The notes below the pieces were generated by a model, which had not been told where the DNA came from, made no database searches, and worked only from the letters and a program-made list of their open reading frames with translations. 64,000 nucleotides of DNA from Siphonodentalium dalli (Eukaryota > Mollusca > Scaphopoda > Gadilida > Siphonodentaliidae). The DNA is taken from contig CP136066.1 in the NCBI GenBank assembly GCA_032622095.1, positions 191,756,816 through 191,820,815 on the forward strand, read 5' to 3'. The position numbers and the translations under genes were made by a program. Below, piece after piece: positions 45,008 through 56,900 of this stretch; the first letter of the stretch is position 1; every line of letters begins with the position of its first letter.

Positions 45008-45301
45008 CTCGGTGCGACCAGATCCTTCAAACAGTGTGTCTAGATGAAAAGAAGAAGCAGGAGCATTGTTCTCTAGTAAGCGACACGTTCTTGAAGCTGC
45101 ATCGAACTGGAACCGATGACATCTGTCCTGGCGAGAACATAATTTCTCACACCGCAAGATGTTGGCACTTGGTATATCCACATAACTAGACAAAGTCTGT
45201 ACTATGCCCACTTTATGAAAGTCATCACCCACCAAGTTTATACAAACTAGACCGCGCATCACAAATAGAACGACAAACGTGTGCAATGGCGGCGCCGCCA
45301 T
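45008..45301 (-). CDS. first exon of a secreted PAN/apple-like protein
   Basis: ATG at 45301 on the minus strand begins MAAPPLHTFVVLFVMRGLVC, a typical secretory signal of about 20 residues. The mature part has the pattern C51-x3-C55-x5-C61-x-RFQFD-x5-C73-x-LLEN, which matches PAN/apple-like modules (Cys pair, a central Cys followed by an aromatic/hydrophobic strand, then 'C.L'). The exon ends at 'accgag|gttagt' (45008), phase 0; past it the frame reads a few intron residues and stops. PAN modules bind proteins or glycans in extracellular proteins. Downstream exons were not found. The upstream promoter was not identified. An alternative reading is a standalone short secreted protein, but the donor argues for splicing. 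Confidence 0.65.
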
Positions 45302-46560
45302 AGCAATTAAGTGTGTGTTGTAAACTGTTCGCTATTTATCTGGAAACGATCGTCAGCCGACGATGTGAATTTCAGACATTTGAGAAGATGTTCACAAGGG
45401 CGTTGTCACCTTATTCCAATGAATGTCTATCAGATTGTGTTCGCTAATACGGACCATGTCATGACATCGTTCGGTCGAAGCAAGGAGTTGTCGTATCGGA
45501 TTTGACAGGCGTGTATACACAAAGGTTCTACCGGTCAATAGCAGGGGTGCTGTATAATGTGTAATCGATCATAATTCCGTGTCGCATGTTCTGACATTTT
45601 TACTGTTAGACAGGAAACCTATGAACCATAAGTGATATCCTGACCGCATGGAATCATAGCGGATGAGGGAGAATATAATTATAGTAGATTGTGTTGAAGA
45701 TTTAACGACATACCGGACAAATGCATTATTCTGTTCTAGATGACAGCATATTCCGGGTACGTGTGTACTGGGAACAATATTTGAAGCTCGTATCATGCTT
45801 AATTGAAGACTGAAAAAACGACAAGACAAGTACGCGGTTTCTGAACTATCTCCCATTTACTCAGATTTCTTATCGTCGATTTCAACTATTGTGTTTCAGT
45901 GGTCTTTTCAACTATGTATCTTACATATAATTGCAAATGTCCGTCTGTTTCTCTGTCCGCCATATAAATTAATGGGGCAATATCTAGTGGACCAGACTAA
46001 TCAAACAGGGGTAACTTTTTACGAGGACGATAGCGGGGCAGGTTAAATAATTCTAAAGTGAGAGTATCGGAATCTGGGATGGACGAGAGGCACCAAATTC
46101 ACGTTGACAACGGTTGTATTGCTCATGTACGGTCATGTCCGTTATATAGATATTCTAAGTGTGTACCTACTGACGAGGGGTGAGGCTTGAGGAGGGGCGC
46201 CAAACTAAAACAAATATAAACAAAGCCGATTTCTACCAAACTTAAGTACATGTATAATAATATCCATGATATAGGGAAGCGAACGGTGTCGTTAAAGATG
46301 CATAAAGGGTGGCACCCATGCCACAGATGGGGTGGAGGTGCATGAATTCACAAATTAACTTTTCGATGCCGTGTTAGAATTAATAAATCATACCGTATCT
46401 CTACTTTATAGGAAAACTGTTAGATTTCCCTGCCATTAGGAACCGAGTCATTTATTTTTTTAATGAATTTTTTCTCTCACAAAAATATTGCTTTCCAAGC
46501 ATTATCATTCAAACGGATATTGCGATAATGTTGAAATATTTAATCAATATGGTGTCGTGA
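45302..46560. other. no gene recognised
   Basis: Sequence upstream of the PAN-like exon, with no recognisable domain in either strand. Confidence 0.35.
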
Positions 46561-47290
46561 TTATCTGGTAAGGATATGTAAAAAGAATGTAACAGATCTT
46601 TTGAACAGTTTGCGAGATACTGTATTTTAGCTACCCCTCCCGCAAACAAGTTTTTGGTCGAAAAAGTTACATATTTTTGAGAGCGATTTTACAACAGATT
46701 ATAATTTATCTTAATGGGACCCAATATGAGTTGTGTGCTGAAAGGTTGGTCCAGAGATACCATTTACTTGATTGCAAATCTGTTCGACCTTCCATACCCC
46801 AATTTACAACAACATTTTATTGACAACAGGTAACTTTGCATGCATTAACATAGATTTTGTAGTACCAACATATTTGTTGAACAACACATGATAAACTATA
46901 TAATGCATATGGCTCAGCAGTTATCTGGACATAACATGTTTGACGAATTTAACATAATTTGTTCTAGTTTGCGAGATATTGGATATTTGCTACAGCTCCC
47001 CTGGACACGTTTTAATCGAAAAAATACCATGCATTTTTTGTTATTAATATATGGTGATTGTGTAGAACTGAAATTATACTCGACACGTAATACAGACTAA
47101 CATATACATAACAAAATAATTGTTGCTGTCATAGTGATTTCTGGTATCCCTCTAAATCGACCAAAATATAGAAAAGTGGATATGTTGTTTTATATCTCAT
47201 AAACTAGTCTGACCAAGGTGACAAGCGTTAGCTCAAACATGTTCTATGCTTTGAGGACCCCTGCACTATCAGAAATATTGAACCAATCAC
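46561..47290. repeat. diverged direct repeat near the foldback-arm copy
   Basis: 'tttgcgagatactg', 'gctacccctcccg' and 'ggtcgaaaaagttaca' near 46610-46670 recur as 'tttgcgagatattgg', 'gctacagctcccctgg' and 'aatcgaaaaaatacca' near 46970-47030, about 360 bp apart. Probably old tandem copies. Confidence 0.5.
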
Positions 47291-48330
47291 GAACTGAAAA
47301 CATAGCATCAATATTAACCGAAGGTGTGGACAAAGGATGATAATATAAGGAAATATAGAATGTTTATGAATTGGTTGGTTCCAGAGATAATGTGGCACTT
47401 TACAAAACGCGGATTAATGGCGAATAGAAAAGGTGATTCTTTTATTTTTCGAAAACACTCTACCCGATTTAAAATCTTGAACACAATCCGAACTGAATCT
47501 ACCAATTTGGTTGCCATTTTGGAAGCCATCTTGAGCAATTTGGTATATAAACACACTGGTGTGACACATTTAAGATAAACGAATACAATAAACACCTTTC
47601 AATCTAAAGATAGTTACATATTACTAGAAACAATGATCCAAACCTGAAAAGTAAAGTTTTGCCGATATTTATGTCAAGTTTTTGAGAGAAAAGTCCAATA
47701 TTTTTGGTGATGTCAGTTGTGACAACAGTAACAATTAACCATGGTGCAGCAGACATGTTAGTATACAATGTATAGAAGGCATAATAGCCAATTTTCTACA
47801 TCAACCACAACTTGTAAGCGATTGCAGGACACCCTAGGGCAATATTTACCATTTTCAATATTTTGGCGGCCTTTTTGGCAGCCATTTTGAGCCAAAGTAA
47901 GAATTTTGGTTCCAGTGAGTTGGAATATTCATAGGTAATGGTATGCCTCACTTAATTGCAACCTTCTGTTCATTTCTTGTTTAAATATGACTCGAATCCC
48001 AGTTGTGATTTTTTGTGAAATTTTATACCGCGTTTTCTGTAAAATCGAATTTTTGAGGGATCACAAGCGGATAGGACCCCAATAATTGCATATTTAATTG
48101 CTCCAATGATCAGTTAATATACAAAATACAAAATAACGTCGTATTACTCAACCAGTTCCAAACATCATGAACTGATCTAGAAGATATTTGTGAAAAAATG
48201 TCATATTTTCAACTTCCGGCAGCCATTTTGGTGGCCATCTTGGATGGTGAGTTTCAATTTTGGCCCAAAATAGTGTCAATATGCCTTAGTTTCATGAAAA
48301 TGTATACATTTTACAAGATTAGTCATGTGA
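47291..48330 (+). repeat. single-arm copy of the foldback-arm repeat family
   Basis: Colinear with 3131-4015 and with the right arm at 9600-10440: 'gaagccatcttgagcaa', 'caataaacacctttcaa', 'gatgtcagttgtgacaa', 'gccattttgagccaaag', 'acttccggcagccat' and 'gtatacattttacaag'. The two mirrored open frames at 47314-47595 belong to the repeat. Confidence 0.8.
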
Positions 48331-50189
48331 GTTTGCAATAAATTCCAAGTAACTGGTTTTACGTCTGTGAAAAAAATTGGGGGGGGGGGTATACTTTTTA
48401 GGGCGCTTTAAAAAAAATTGCTCAAGGCTGACAGATGGCCAGCCGATAAAATCTTGATGCCGGATACCTGAATTTACAAAATACGCAGAGAAAAAAACTT
48501 TATACGCCAAAACACGCATCCGTGACCTGGCGGCCGGACTTTGGCATGTTCTGTGCACAAAGGAACCATCTGGTTACGGTGTCGAGGGTTGCATAGCAGC
48601 CGGGTAGTCAACAAACACAGTACCCGAATTAGCCGTATAGAGACAAAACATTTTGAACATCGCGTACTGTATTATAGTAAACAATACCAGCTCAAATGTC
48701 ATGTCACTTCAAATAAATGTGAGTTGTGTTTAATCGATGTAAGACTGTAATAAATATAGATATAGCGTGCAACTTGGTAGTCAAAGTGCCAATTTGCCAG
48801 ACACGTAAGAAGGTTTTCAAATGTTCGACCAGATTCAACCAATTTCAAACTAAATACTGGTTTGAAAATCAAATAATTCATTTACATTTATCTGTAAGGT
48901 CATGTAATATTATCTGTTATAAACAATATATGACATCCATTTTAGTTTTACACCGATTTGCATTGCTCAAAAATAAATGGCCTCAAGGTTTTGTTTTAAA
49001 TGGCCTGGAAACTTTTGAGAATGGCCCAAATTTTCACACTGATACTGCAACATGATTGAGTGATTGATTGCTATTTGAGCATATTGATGTTCCTTACTGA
49101 GTAAGTTCTTTGATACTTTGGCCCACATCTGTAGATCTATACTTGAGTAAATGGAGTTAGTATTCCTTGATGGCATGCAGGTTATTGATTGGGAAACAGT
49201 ATAGTAAATGGACAATGTGTGTGTTGTTGTTGCAGGAAATTGCTTGCCCGTATCCAACAATAATTCATTTGAGATTGCATATGAACAAGAATAAGCCGAA
49301 ACGATCTCGCCGATTTGCGTTGGCGGAAAGTTGTTCGTAGTCTAGCAGTTCCTTTGAAGATGGATGTGTACGATCGTAACTGTCCTTGCGTTTTGCAGCA
49401 TCATTTCCCCATCAATTCTCAATTGTCACACGGAGTATATAAATCCGATGCTTCCTTAGCCATTCATTGTTGGTTAATTGGGGTTCATTGTCGTGTCAGC
49501 TGCTAAGCCATAGTACGGCGTTGTCATATTTATGGTTGGAGAAAAGACCACGCAGAAGGTAAAATTCACTTGGAAATCACTACACTGCGTGCAGAAACCC
49601 CCGACCCCCGGAAAGCAACTGACAATCTTGCCCAGATAATCGAATCTGATTGCTCTGCCTTAGTGTGGATCACGAACACGCGCTTGTCGGGGTTGGAACC
49701 AGCTTCGTCACCGCTGGACGGTCTATGACTGGGTAATGCACTGATCACTCTTCCGATTGGGCACATTCATTCGTTGAATACGTCGTATAATCAGAACGGT
49801 TTTCACGATGGAGACGGATTTAGAAACATTATTAATGGTTCTGAATGAAAATAAATATGCAATTTCTTGAATTAAGTAAAATTAAGTTTCTTTCACTATC
49901 ATCGTATACATGTATGACATGCATACATAAACAGCACTCATGAAAAAGTTATACTTTGCAGAAGATATTGACATCTGAAAGCAGAGAAATTGCAAACGAG
50001 ATTTAATCTGATATACTTTTGAAAGATGGGCTTAAAATATCCATCGGGAATGGTGGATCATAAAGTCGGTGTCACACTAATCACATTTACGAAATTTCAA
50101 AATGAAATTCCAGACAGATTTTGAAAACAGTAATTCGCATCAAATGAGCTACTCGAAACATCGGCTTAGGTTGAAAATACATTGATCGT
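48331..50189. other. no gene recognised
   Basis: G11 tract near 48379. Short frames on both strands at 48319-49766 have no domain or splice context that I can support. Confidence 0.35.
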
Positions 50190-50730
50190 GACTGGCAATC
50201 ACACACAACACAGTTGATGATTTTTTTAAAGTCTGATACAGTGTCTGACATACCAAATATCACCCCGCGAACCGACCTGACCATTGTTGATAAGTCTCAT
50301 ATACCGAATATTAAAACAGTTACCTGACATTTGTTAAAGTTATCGCGCTATCGTGGTCAAAATTCACGACCATGAAATAATTAAGGGCATAAGTAGACGG
50401 ACCAGGCCGATTTTTTTTAACTGGCAATCATACACAACACAGTCGAGGAGTTTTAAAAAGTCTGATACAGTGTCTGACATACCAAATATCACCCCGCGAA
50501 CCAACCTGACCATTGTTGATAAGTCTCATATACCGAATATTAAAACAGTTACCCGATTTGTTAAAGTTATCGCGCTATCGTGGTCAAAATTCACGACCAC
50601 GAAATAATTAAGGGCCTAAGTAGACGGACCAGGCCGATTTTCGAACTCCATCAAGATATTGTTGAGCAAGTCTCATTTACCGAATATCAACAAAATCAGC
50701 CGATATTTGTTCATGTTATCGCGCTATCGA
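50190..50730. repeat. tandem repeat, 229-bp unit, two full copies plus a partial third
   Basis: 'gtctgatacagtgtctga' occurs at 50231 and 50460. The following 'ataccaaatatcacccc', 'gttgataagtctcatat' and 'gttatcgcgctatcg' also repeat. A third partial copy with the last two motifs ends near 50730. The first two copies are more than 90% identical by eye. Confidence 0.92.
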
Positions 50731-50849
50731 CAATCAGTGGACACACGATTCCCGTGAACCGCCCGTTCGCTAACCGTTGTAAGAGAGGGAACTCTAAATT
50801 TCTTGACAATTTGAATCTGTTTGTTTGAATATCTGTATACATGTATGTT
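50731..50849. other. spacer, no feature
   Basis: Short spacer between two repeat arrays. Confidence 0.3.
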
Positions 50850-52269
50850 TATTTTTAATATTCTCAGTAAATAATTATTTGGTGTCTTGCAAAAGAAATC
50901 AGAATTAATATTGTTTAAGTATTGGTTGAAAGATAACAATAAAACAGTTTACTCCCCTTATCCCAGATGCATGCTGGCTGTGAAAGACCGATCGGTCTGT
51001 TTTAGTCTGTTATAGATCGCGATAAGTGGTTCACCCAGACCTGTTTAAGATATATGATTGATAATGTTTACACGGTTCAATCCCATTGGTGCCCACGTAT
51101 AACAATATATCTGCGATACATCACAAATCATTGCGATTAATCGCAAACCTTTGTGATAAGTCGCAAAGTAGTTGGCGATTTATCAGAAATATGTTTTCGC
51201 TTTATCGCAAAGTTGTTTTAACTTTGAAATCAGAATTAATTTTGTTTTAAGTGTTGGTTGTAGATAATAATAATAGAACCGTTTAGAGTGACTCCCCTTA
51301 TCCCAGATACAAGCTGGCTGTGAAAGAACGATCAGTCTATTTTAACCTGATCGGGCTATTCAAACATCTTTGCGATAAATCTCAATGTATAATCACCAAG
51401 TAGTTATTTGAGAGTTATCGTAAAGATGTTTGAGATTTATCGCAAAGGTTTGCGAATTACCGTAAAGGTGTTCGTGCTTTTTCGCAAAGTTGTTTTGTGA
51501 TTAATCGCAAAGTTGTTTTAATTTTGAATATTCTCAGTAAATAACTACATGGTGTCCTGCAAAAGAAATCAGAAGTAATCTTGTTTTAATTATTGGTTTG
51601 CTACCCGTGTCCCACATGCATGTTGGCTGTGAAAGACCGATCATGCTAGTATACATGTATATCGATTTGTGGTTCATCCAGACCTGTTAAGATGTCTGAT
51701 TTATTATGTTTATACGGTTCAAGCCCATTAGTGCCAACGCATAACAATATGTCTGCAATAAATCAAAAACCTTTGTGATAAATCTCAAACATGTTTGCGA
51801 TAAATTTTAAAGTATAATCACCAAGTAGTTTTAGTGTTATCGTAAAGATGCTTGAAATTTATCGCAAAAGTTTGCGAGTTATCGCAAAGGTGATTGTGAT
51901 TTTTCGCAAAGTCGTTTTGTGATTTATTGCAAATATTTGCTCCCCTCATCACACATGCATGCTGGCTGTCAATGACCAATCGGTCTATTTTAGCCCGACC
52001 GAGCAATTATAGATTAATAGGTTGTTCACTCAGACCTGTTTAAGATGTCTGATTTATAATGGTCACACACAAATTAAGAAATTTGGACGATTATTTCAGA
52101 CAAATTTTACTCCATGTGCAGGCAACAGTTCAGGGAAATCCTAACTCAGACCTGTTTAAGATGTCTGATTTATAATGTTTAAAGAAGCCCATTAGCGCCA
52201 AAAAAAACACTTGCGACAAATCTCAAATATCTTTGCGATAAATCGCAAAATATTATCACCCGGTACGTA
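50850..52269. repeat. ~310-340-bp satellite with TTTGCGA/TCGCAAA clusters
   Basis: The landmark 'atgctggctgtgaaaga' recurs near 50971, 51311, 51620 and 51959, followed by 'ccgatcggtctatttta', 'cagacctgtttaagatg' and then a cluster of alternating 'tttgcgat' and 'atcgcaaa' motifs. The clusters form imperfect palindromes such as 'ggtttgcgatttatcgc'. The array continues after the transposon at 52270-54155. Confidence 0.9.
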
Positions 52270-54155
52270 GGGTCTATTCATATTGCACACGCGCGTGCGA
52301 TTAATCGTCGCGTTTTTTAAGGTGCGTGTTAACACAACACAGATCTATTCGTGACCAATTATTACCTTCCTCAAACAACCACGTCCTATTCGTAACCAAT
52401 CATCTTCTGCAATCAACCTCGTCATCGGGATAGCCGTTACAGAGAATGGCATGGTTCACTCGGTCACATATACTCTCTGGGTACAGTCAATCTCATAACT
52501 GATGGGCGACAATATAATAAATGAAGTACGGAAAGGAAATGGCTTGGAACGAAGTTTCCAACGTATAGCTGGCATCGGTGGTGATTTTTGTAGAATTCAA
52601 TCGAATTATATTACCTGTCAGTCTCGAGTAAAACTGTTTGGAATGTCCATCTTCACCACTCCCTAATTGGAACCCGAAATTCCAAAATGGGTGAATCTTT
52701 ATTCACCCCACTACCTTGCATGGGTTGACATTTTTCGCTTGGGGTATTTTTGAAACCACTTTAAATGCTATACCAAATCCCCTTATATATATGTTGCCAT
52801 TTTCCTATAACTGGTACCAACAATGTCCAACTGTTTGAAATATTAAGATCATGCAATACATATGGTCGGAATATTTACAACTGATAGACAATTTAGCCGG
52901 GAATTTTTTTTTTGGACAAATCGGATGAACCCATAATCTTATTTGGCTCAAAGCACGTTTGTGTGCTATTCCTGCCAACCACAAGACAATTAATTTCCGC
53001 TTTTTCGACTGCAGATAATTCCGACTGGCCGGCATTTTACAACTGAACATTCACACAATAGGTCAAATATCTGGTCAAGATTGATTGGCGTGTGGCGTTT
53101 AGCATGTGCGATCACTGATGATATGCCGCCAGTGATGATCAAATTGAAATCAATCGCTCATGTGAACAGCGTCCTTGCGACAGAATTCGACCTTAAACGA
53201 CGCGTGTGTGACTGTTAAGGTCGAATTCTGAGTCCCATCACTCTTTATCATTTGTACTTATTTGACTCGTGGTGGTTCATCAATTCTAGTGCCACTCAGT
53301 CATTGTTGCCACTGGCTATATCATTGAGCAACCGATGATGGAGGGGGGGGGTGGTAAAAGAAAAAACAAATTGTCGTACACATGTTTAAAAAAAAAATCC
53401 CTCCCATCCATGGGGCCACCATCCTCCCTACATGCAAAACCATTTTTTCCCTCCAACACATTGGGGGGAGGGGGGGGGGGGGCCCATCCCCTCTCTCCCC
53501 ATAATTTTTACTAGATATCATAATGTTTAAGTGTACCTGATTTAAAAGAGTCCTATATAGAAAAACGATGTGTGTCAGACTCAGCTAAGTATAAGTAACA
53601 GTTTGAAAATTCTGATCAAACCACTTGAATCGTACACTTTTGACGAGTTTGAGTGATAGTAACAATTATGTACATGAAACTCCGGTTGCCTGCATTGTGA
53701 TCGTACTATATTGTGTTTTATGCGTTTCATGTTGGAATCAAATATGCATATTTATTCCCATCTGCATGGAATTGACCCCCCCCCCATTTCTATGATAGTC
53801 CTATAGTAAATATTTATCCAGCTAATAATAAATTGTTCCCCCAAATGTGCTGCCATTGTGATGGCATGGCTCGTGGTAGTCACCAAACCTGAGTGGACTT
53901 GATACCTCAATTCAATCTAACCGAGGAAATTTAAGTTGATGTGTCAACATATACGTGGTCACCCCCTACCAAAAGTACTTTATCACCCACCCATCCCAGC
54001 CCTGTGTATGATTTCTTTCATAAGACCCCCACCCCTATATTGAGGAGAAAAAAACTGCACTGGGAGGAAGGAATGCAATCGAACGCATGCGGATGTAGAG
54101 CCGCTCGACCTTAAAAAATCTTAATCGCCAGCGCGTGTGCAATATGAATAGACCC
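52270..54155. mobile_element. 1.9-kb non-autonomous DNA transposon, 3-bp target duplication
   Basis: The ends 'gggtctattcatattgca' and 'tgcaatatgaatagaccc' are perfect inverted repeats and extend imperfectly to about 55 bp ('ttttttaaggt' / 'accttaaaaaa'). GTA flanks both ends (52267-52269, 54156-54158). The element splits a satellite unit whose other copies are continuous. A hairpin at about 53181-53233 uses 'agaattcgaccttaa' and its mirror. Long G or C runs lie at 53341, 53465 and 53777. No transposase motif was found. The 3-bp duplication does not by itself settle the superfamily. Confidence 0.88.
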
Positions 54156-54620
54156 GTAGTCTGAGTCTGAGTTATCGTAAAGATGTTTGAGATTAGTCGT
54201 AAAGGTTTGCGAGTTATTGCAAAGGTGTTTGTGATTTTTCGCAAAGTTGTTTTGTGATTTATCGCAAAGGTTTGCTCCCCTTACACCTTATCATGCTGGC
54301 TGTGAAAGACCGATCGGTCTATTTTAGCCCAACCGTGCTATTATAGATCGATTGGTGGTTCACCCAGACTGTTGAAGACGTCTGATTTACATTTATACGG
54401 TTCAAGCCCATTATTGCCAATGCATACAACTATATCTGCGATAAATCACAAACCATTGAGATTATTCGCAAACCTTTGTGATCAATCGAAAACCTTTGCA
54501 CTAAATCCCATATATTTATTGCAAAGTAGTTTGCGATAGGTTTGCGATTTATCGCAAGGTGGTTTTTTATTTATCGGGCTATTATAGATTGATTGGTGCA
54601 GACCTGCATGTTTAAGATGT
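54156..54620. repeat. satellite with TTTGCGA/TCGCAAA clusters, continued
   Basis: Same unit as 50850-52269, with the 'atgctggctgtgaaaga' landmark near 54293. It directly follows the transposon and completes the unit broken at 52269. Confidence 0.9.
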
Positions 54621-54740
54621 TTGATTTATAATGTTTGCTTTAATATTATTGCACAAAAATTAAGAAATTTGGCCGATTATTATAGACATTCAGACAAATT
54701 TTACTCACCATGCAGGGAACAGCTCAGGGAAATCGAGATA

Positions 54741-54902
54741 TTAAACATTGAATTAAGTACAAAAACACGATCAAGGTTCTATACTAATAAAAGTAATATA
54801 ATTCGGATTATTTCATTTTGCACTATGCAAGGGAGTTCATGTAACTGATAACATGATCTCGAAGAACCTCGATCGTGGTTTTGTTCTTAATTCGATGTTT
54901 AA
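54741..54902. repeat. hairpin element, ~45-bp arms
   Basis: 'ttaaacattgaattaag', 'tacaaaaacacgatc' and 'aaggttct' pair with 'agaacctcgatcgtgg', 'ttttgttcttaattc' and 'gatgtttaa'. The loop is about 70 bp. It lies at the edge of the satellite, and the sequence just upstream (54650-54730) is also found diverged at 52065-52140. Confidence 0.8.
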
Positions 54903-55004
54903 ACGCCGTAGCATCATTTGGAATCTAAAGTGCCACATTGTTAAATTTGCCGTCAGCCATTTTTCGTAATTTCGAGTGATTGGTATCTGGGCAGGTTATC
55001 CACA

Positions 55005-55345
55005 TAGTACCTATATATTTGGTTCTCTGAAGTACCAAATTGCTAGGTACTATGCTAGTACCTAAATAGTTGGTACTATATAGTACCAAAGTAGGTACTT
55101 CAGATAATATAATGGGCGTGTTAAGAAAGCGTGTGTGCGTGTATTTCTTGGCACTTCATATCGTGTGCGTCATGACATCGGTGACATAAAGACGGGGTGG
55201 GTATTATATACATAATGCCCGGATAGGTACTCCACAGAACATAAATATAGGTACTCCACAGAAACTAAATATTGGTACTCTACAGAACCTAAATATGGGT
55301 ACTCCAGAGAACCTAAATTTTTGGTAGGTACTAAGCAGTAAGTGC
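55005..55345. repeat. inverted clusters of a 24-25-bp GGTACT repeat
   Basis: From about 55220 the unit 'ggtactccacagaac' plus 'ctaaatat' repeats four times. At 55005-55105 the reverse form ('gtaccta', 'ttggttctctgaagtacc') occurs with extra 'gtaggtactt' motifs. The two clusters are mirror images around a spacer of about 110 bp, a small foldback. Confidence 0.85.
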
Positions 55346-56686
55346 GGATTTCAACCGTTCTATTCTCGGAGATGGTACAGTCGAATTTGTAATTGTCGAC
55401 AATCTTAGTATTTTGCTACATTCTTCCAGTGGGGATACTGCTTGGATACTGACTGATTTTTTATTCAATGAAATAAGTCCATAATATGTCTCTAATAATA
55501 CTTGCAATCACCATCATTCGTATCGCACATGCATCGCAGAAATCCACAAAATCGTCCATAAGCAATATGTCGGAAAGCCTGAAAAAACGTTTATAACTTC
55601 CTCTCTCATACTCATGCGTGCGATCTAATTATATTCCGGCGTAGGAAAGTTACAGATGTTGGTTTCATTGTGTCAAATTGGATAGGGTATCTTTAATACT
55701 TTATAAACTCGATAATGAATTAACATGAAGTAAGAGTTAAGGAACATAATTATGCCCCTGAATAAATGTTACAATATGAACATATGAAGGCATATTTACA
55801 CAGATATTTACACATGTTATATTTGCTTTGCCGATTGGTACATAATATTAAATATTTGATATGAACATTTTAATTGATCATGAAGTTCATTATGAACTTT
55901 GTGCTCCTAATATTTGAGATTATTGGAAAAGTTCAGCAGATTGTCTGAAAGCTATTGGGATGGTAGCAACAGTCCTTTTTAATTATTTATTGACATTAAT
56001 TACATGGACACATTCAAACATTTTATAAACAGCATAATGACAATAACAATGATGTCCTTGTATGGGCAGGAGAAGGGGACGTTAGCACACAACTCGCAAA
56101 TGCATTACACACATGCAAAATCGAAAGACACCTCATACGTTTTTTATTACACAGACTGTGTTTATGATTGGTCGGACACCAGACATTTGTTTAAATATTT
56201 TGAACATACATTTAATTTATATTAAAAACAACTTCCTCTGCACATGCCGCAATATATATATATATATAGCACGAACAAGTGAATGCGGTATCAACAGTCC
56301 TGTATCGCATACACCTAAGTCACAGTTGTGGTAGGAACGGAGTTATTGCATTATAAACATCAAAATGGAATTGAGACATGAGTTTTTCAACGTACAGTGT
56401 ATACGTCTCTCTCCCCAGAAAAACAGTTTTTGCTATTTCTCGCCGACTTACACTGTCTGTCGCGGCGCGACGTTTGCACTGGAGGACGGAAACCAAGAAA
56501 ACCTGGGCCCTATTATATTAATGTATATACTATAAAATTACAAACATAACAATAATTGATTTACTATAACATTACAAACACCGTAAATTTATCGAGTACT
56601 ATGCACCTCCATAATGTAATGGTGTAATGTAATTTCTTGCAAATCACCCGGGTAAGGTAAATCTAGTATTATCGACATCAACGTAC
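55346..56686. other. no gene recognised
   Basis: AT-rich. A 17-bp (TA)n run lies near 56253. It may be intron of the minus-strand gene whose first exon is 56687-56893. No exon was identified. Confidence 0.35.
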
Positions 56687-56893
56687 CCATTCTCCCCCAA
56701 ATACAAAGAGTTCATATTCAGTTGAATGTCGGTAAATGTATGGCTCACCGTAGACATCAAATAAATCATTTACTGTCGATACATGTTGTTTATTATAGGA
56801 GTTATCGACAACATTGCCTGCCCGACTTTTCGCCTTGGAGGCGAGAACTTTCCAATTTTCGACCAACCGCGGGCAAACGGCGGGAGTAACCAT
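56687..56893 (-). CDS. first coding exon of an unrecognised gene
   Basis: ATG at 56893 on the minus strand opens 69 codons starting MVTPAVCPRLVENWKVLASK, then 'NDLFDVYGEPYIYRH' and 'ELFVFGGEW', to a donor 'gaatgg|gtacgt' at 56687 (phase 0). Codon use and amino-acid mix look like a globular cytosolic protein: aromatic, charged, no signal peptide, no low complexity. I do not recognise the family. The ATG lies 8 bp from the TTAA end of the truncated piggyBac at 56901, so promoter sequence for this exon would lie inside or beyond that element. Alternatively the element inserted into the 5' UTR. Downstream exons were not found. Confidence 0.45.
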
Positions 56894-56900
56894 GACTCTC

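Noticed and set aside
49566-49766. 66-codon minus frame and the facing 49315-49506 plus frame
   Set aside because: Composition looks protein-like in places, but there is no domain, no splice support and no repeated copy to compare.
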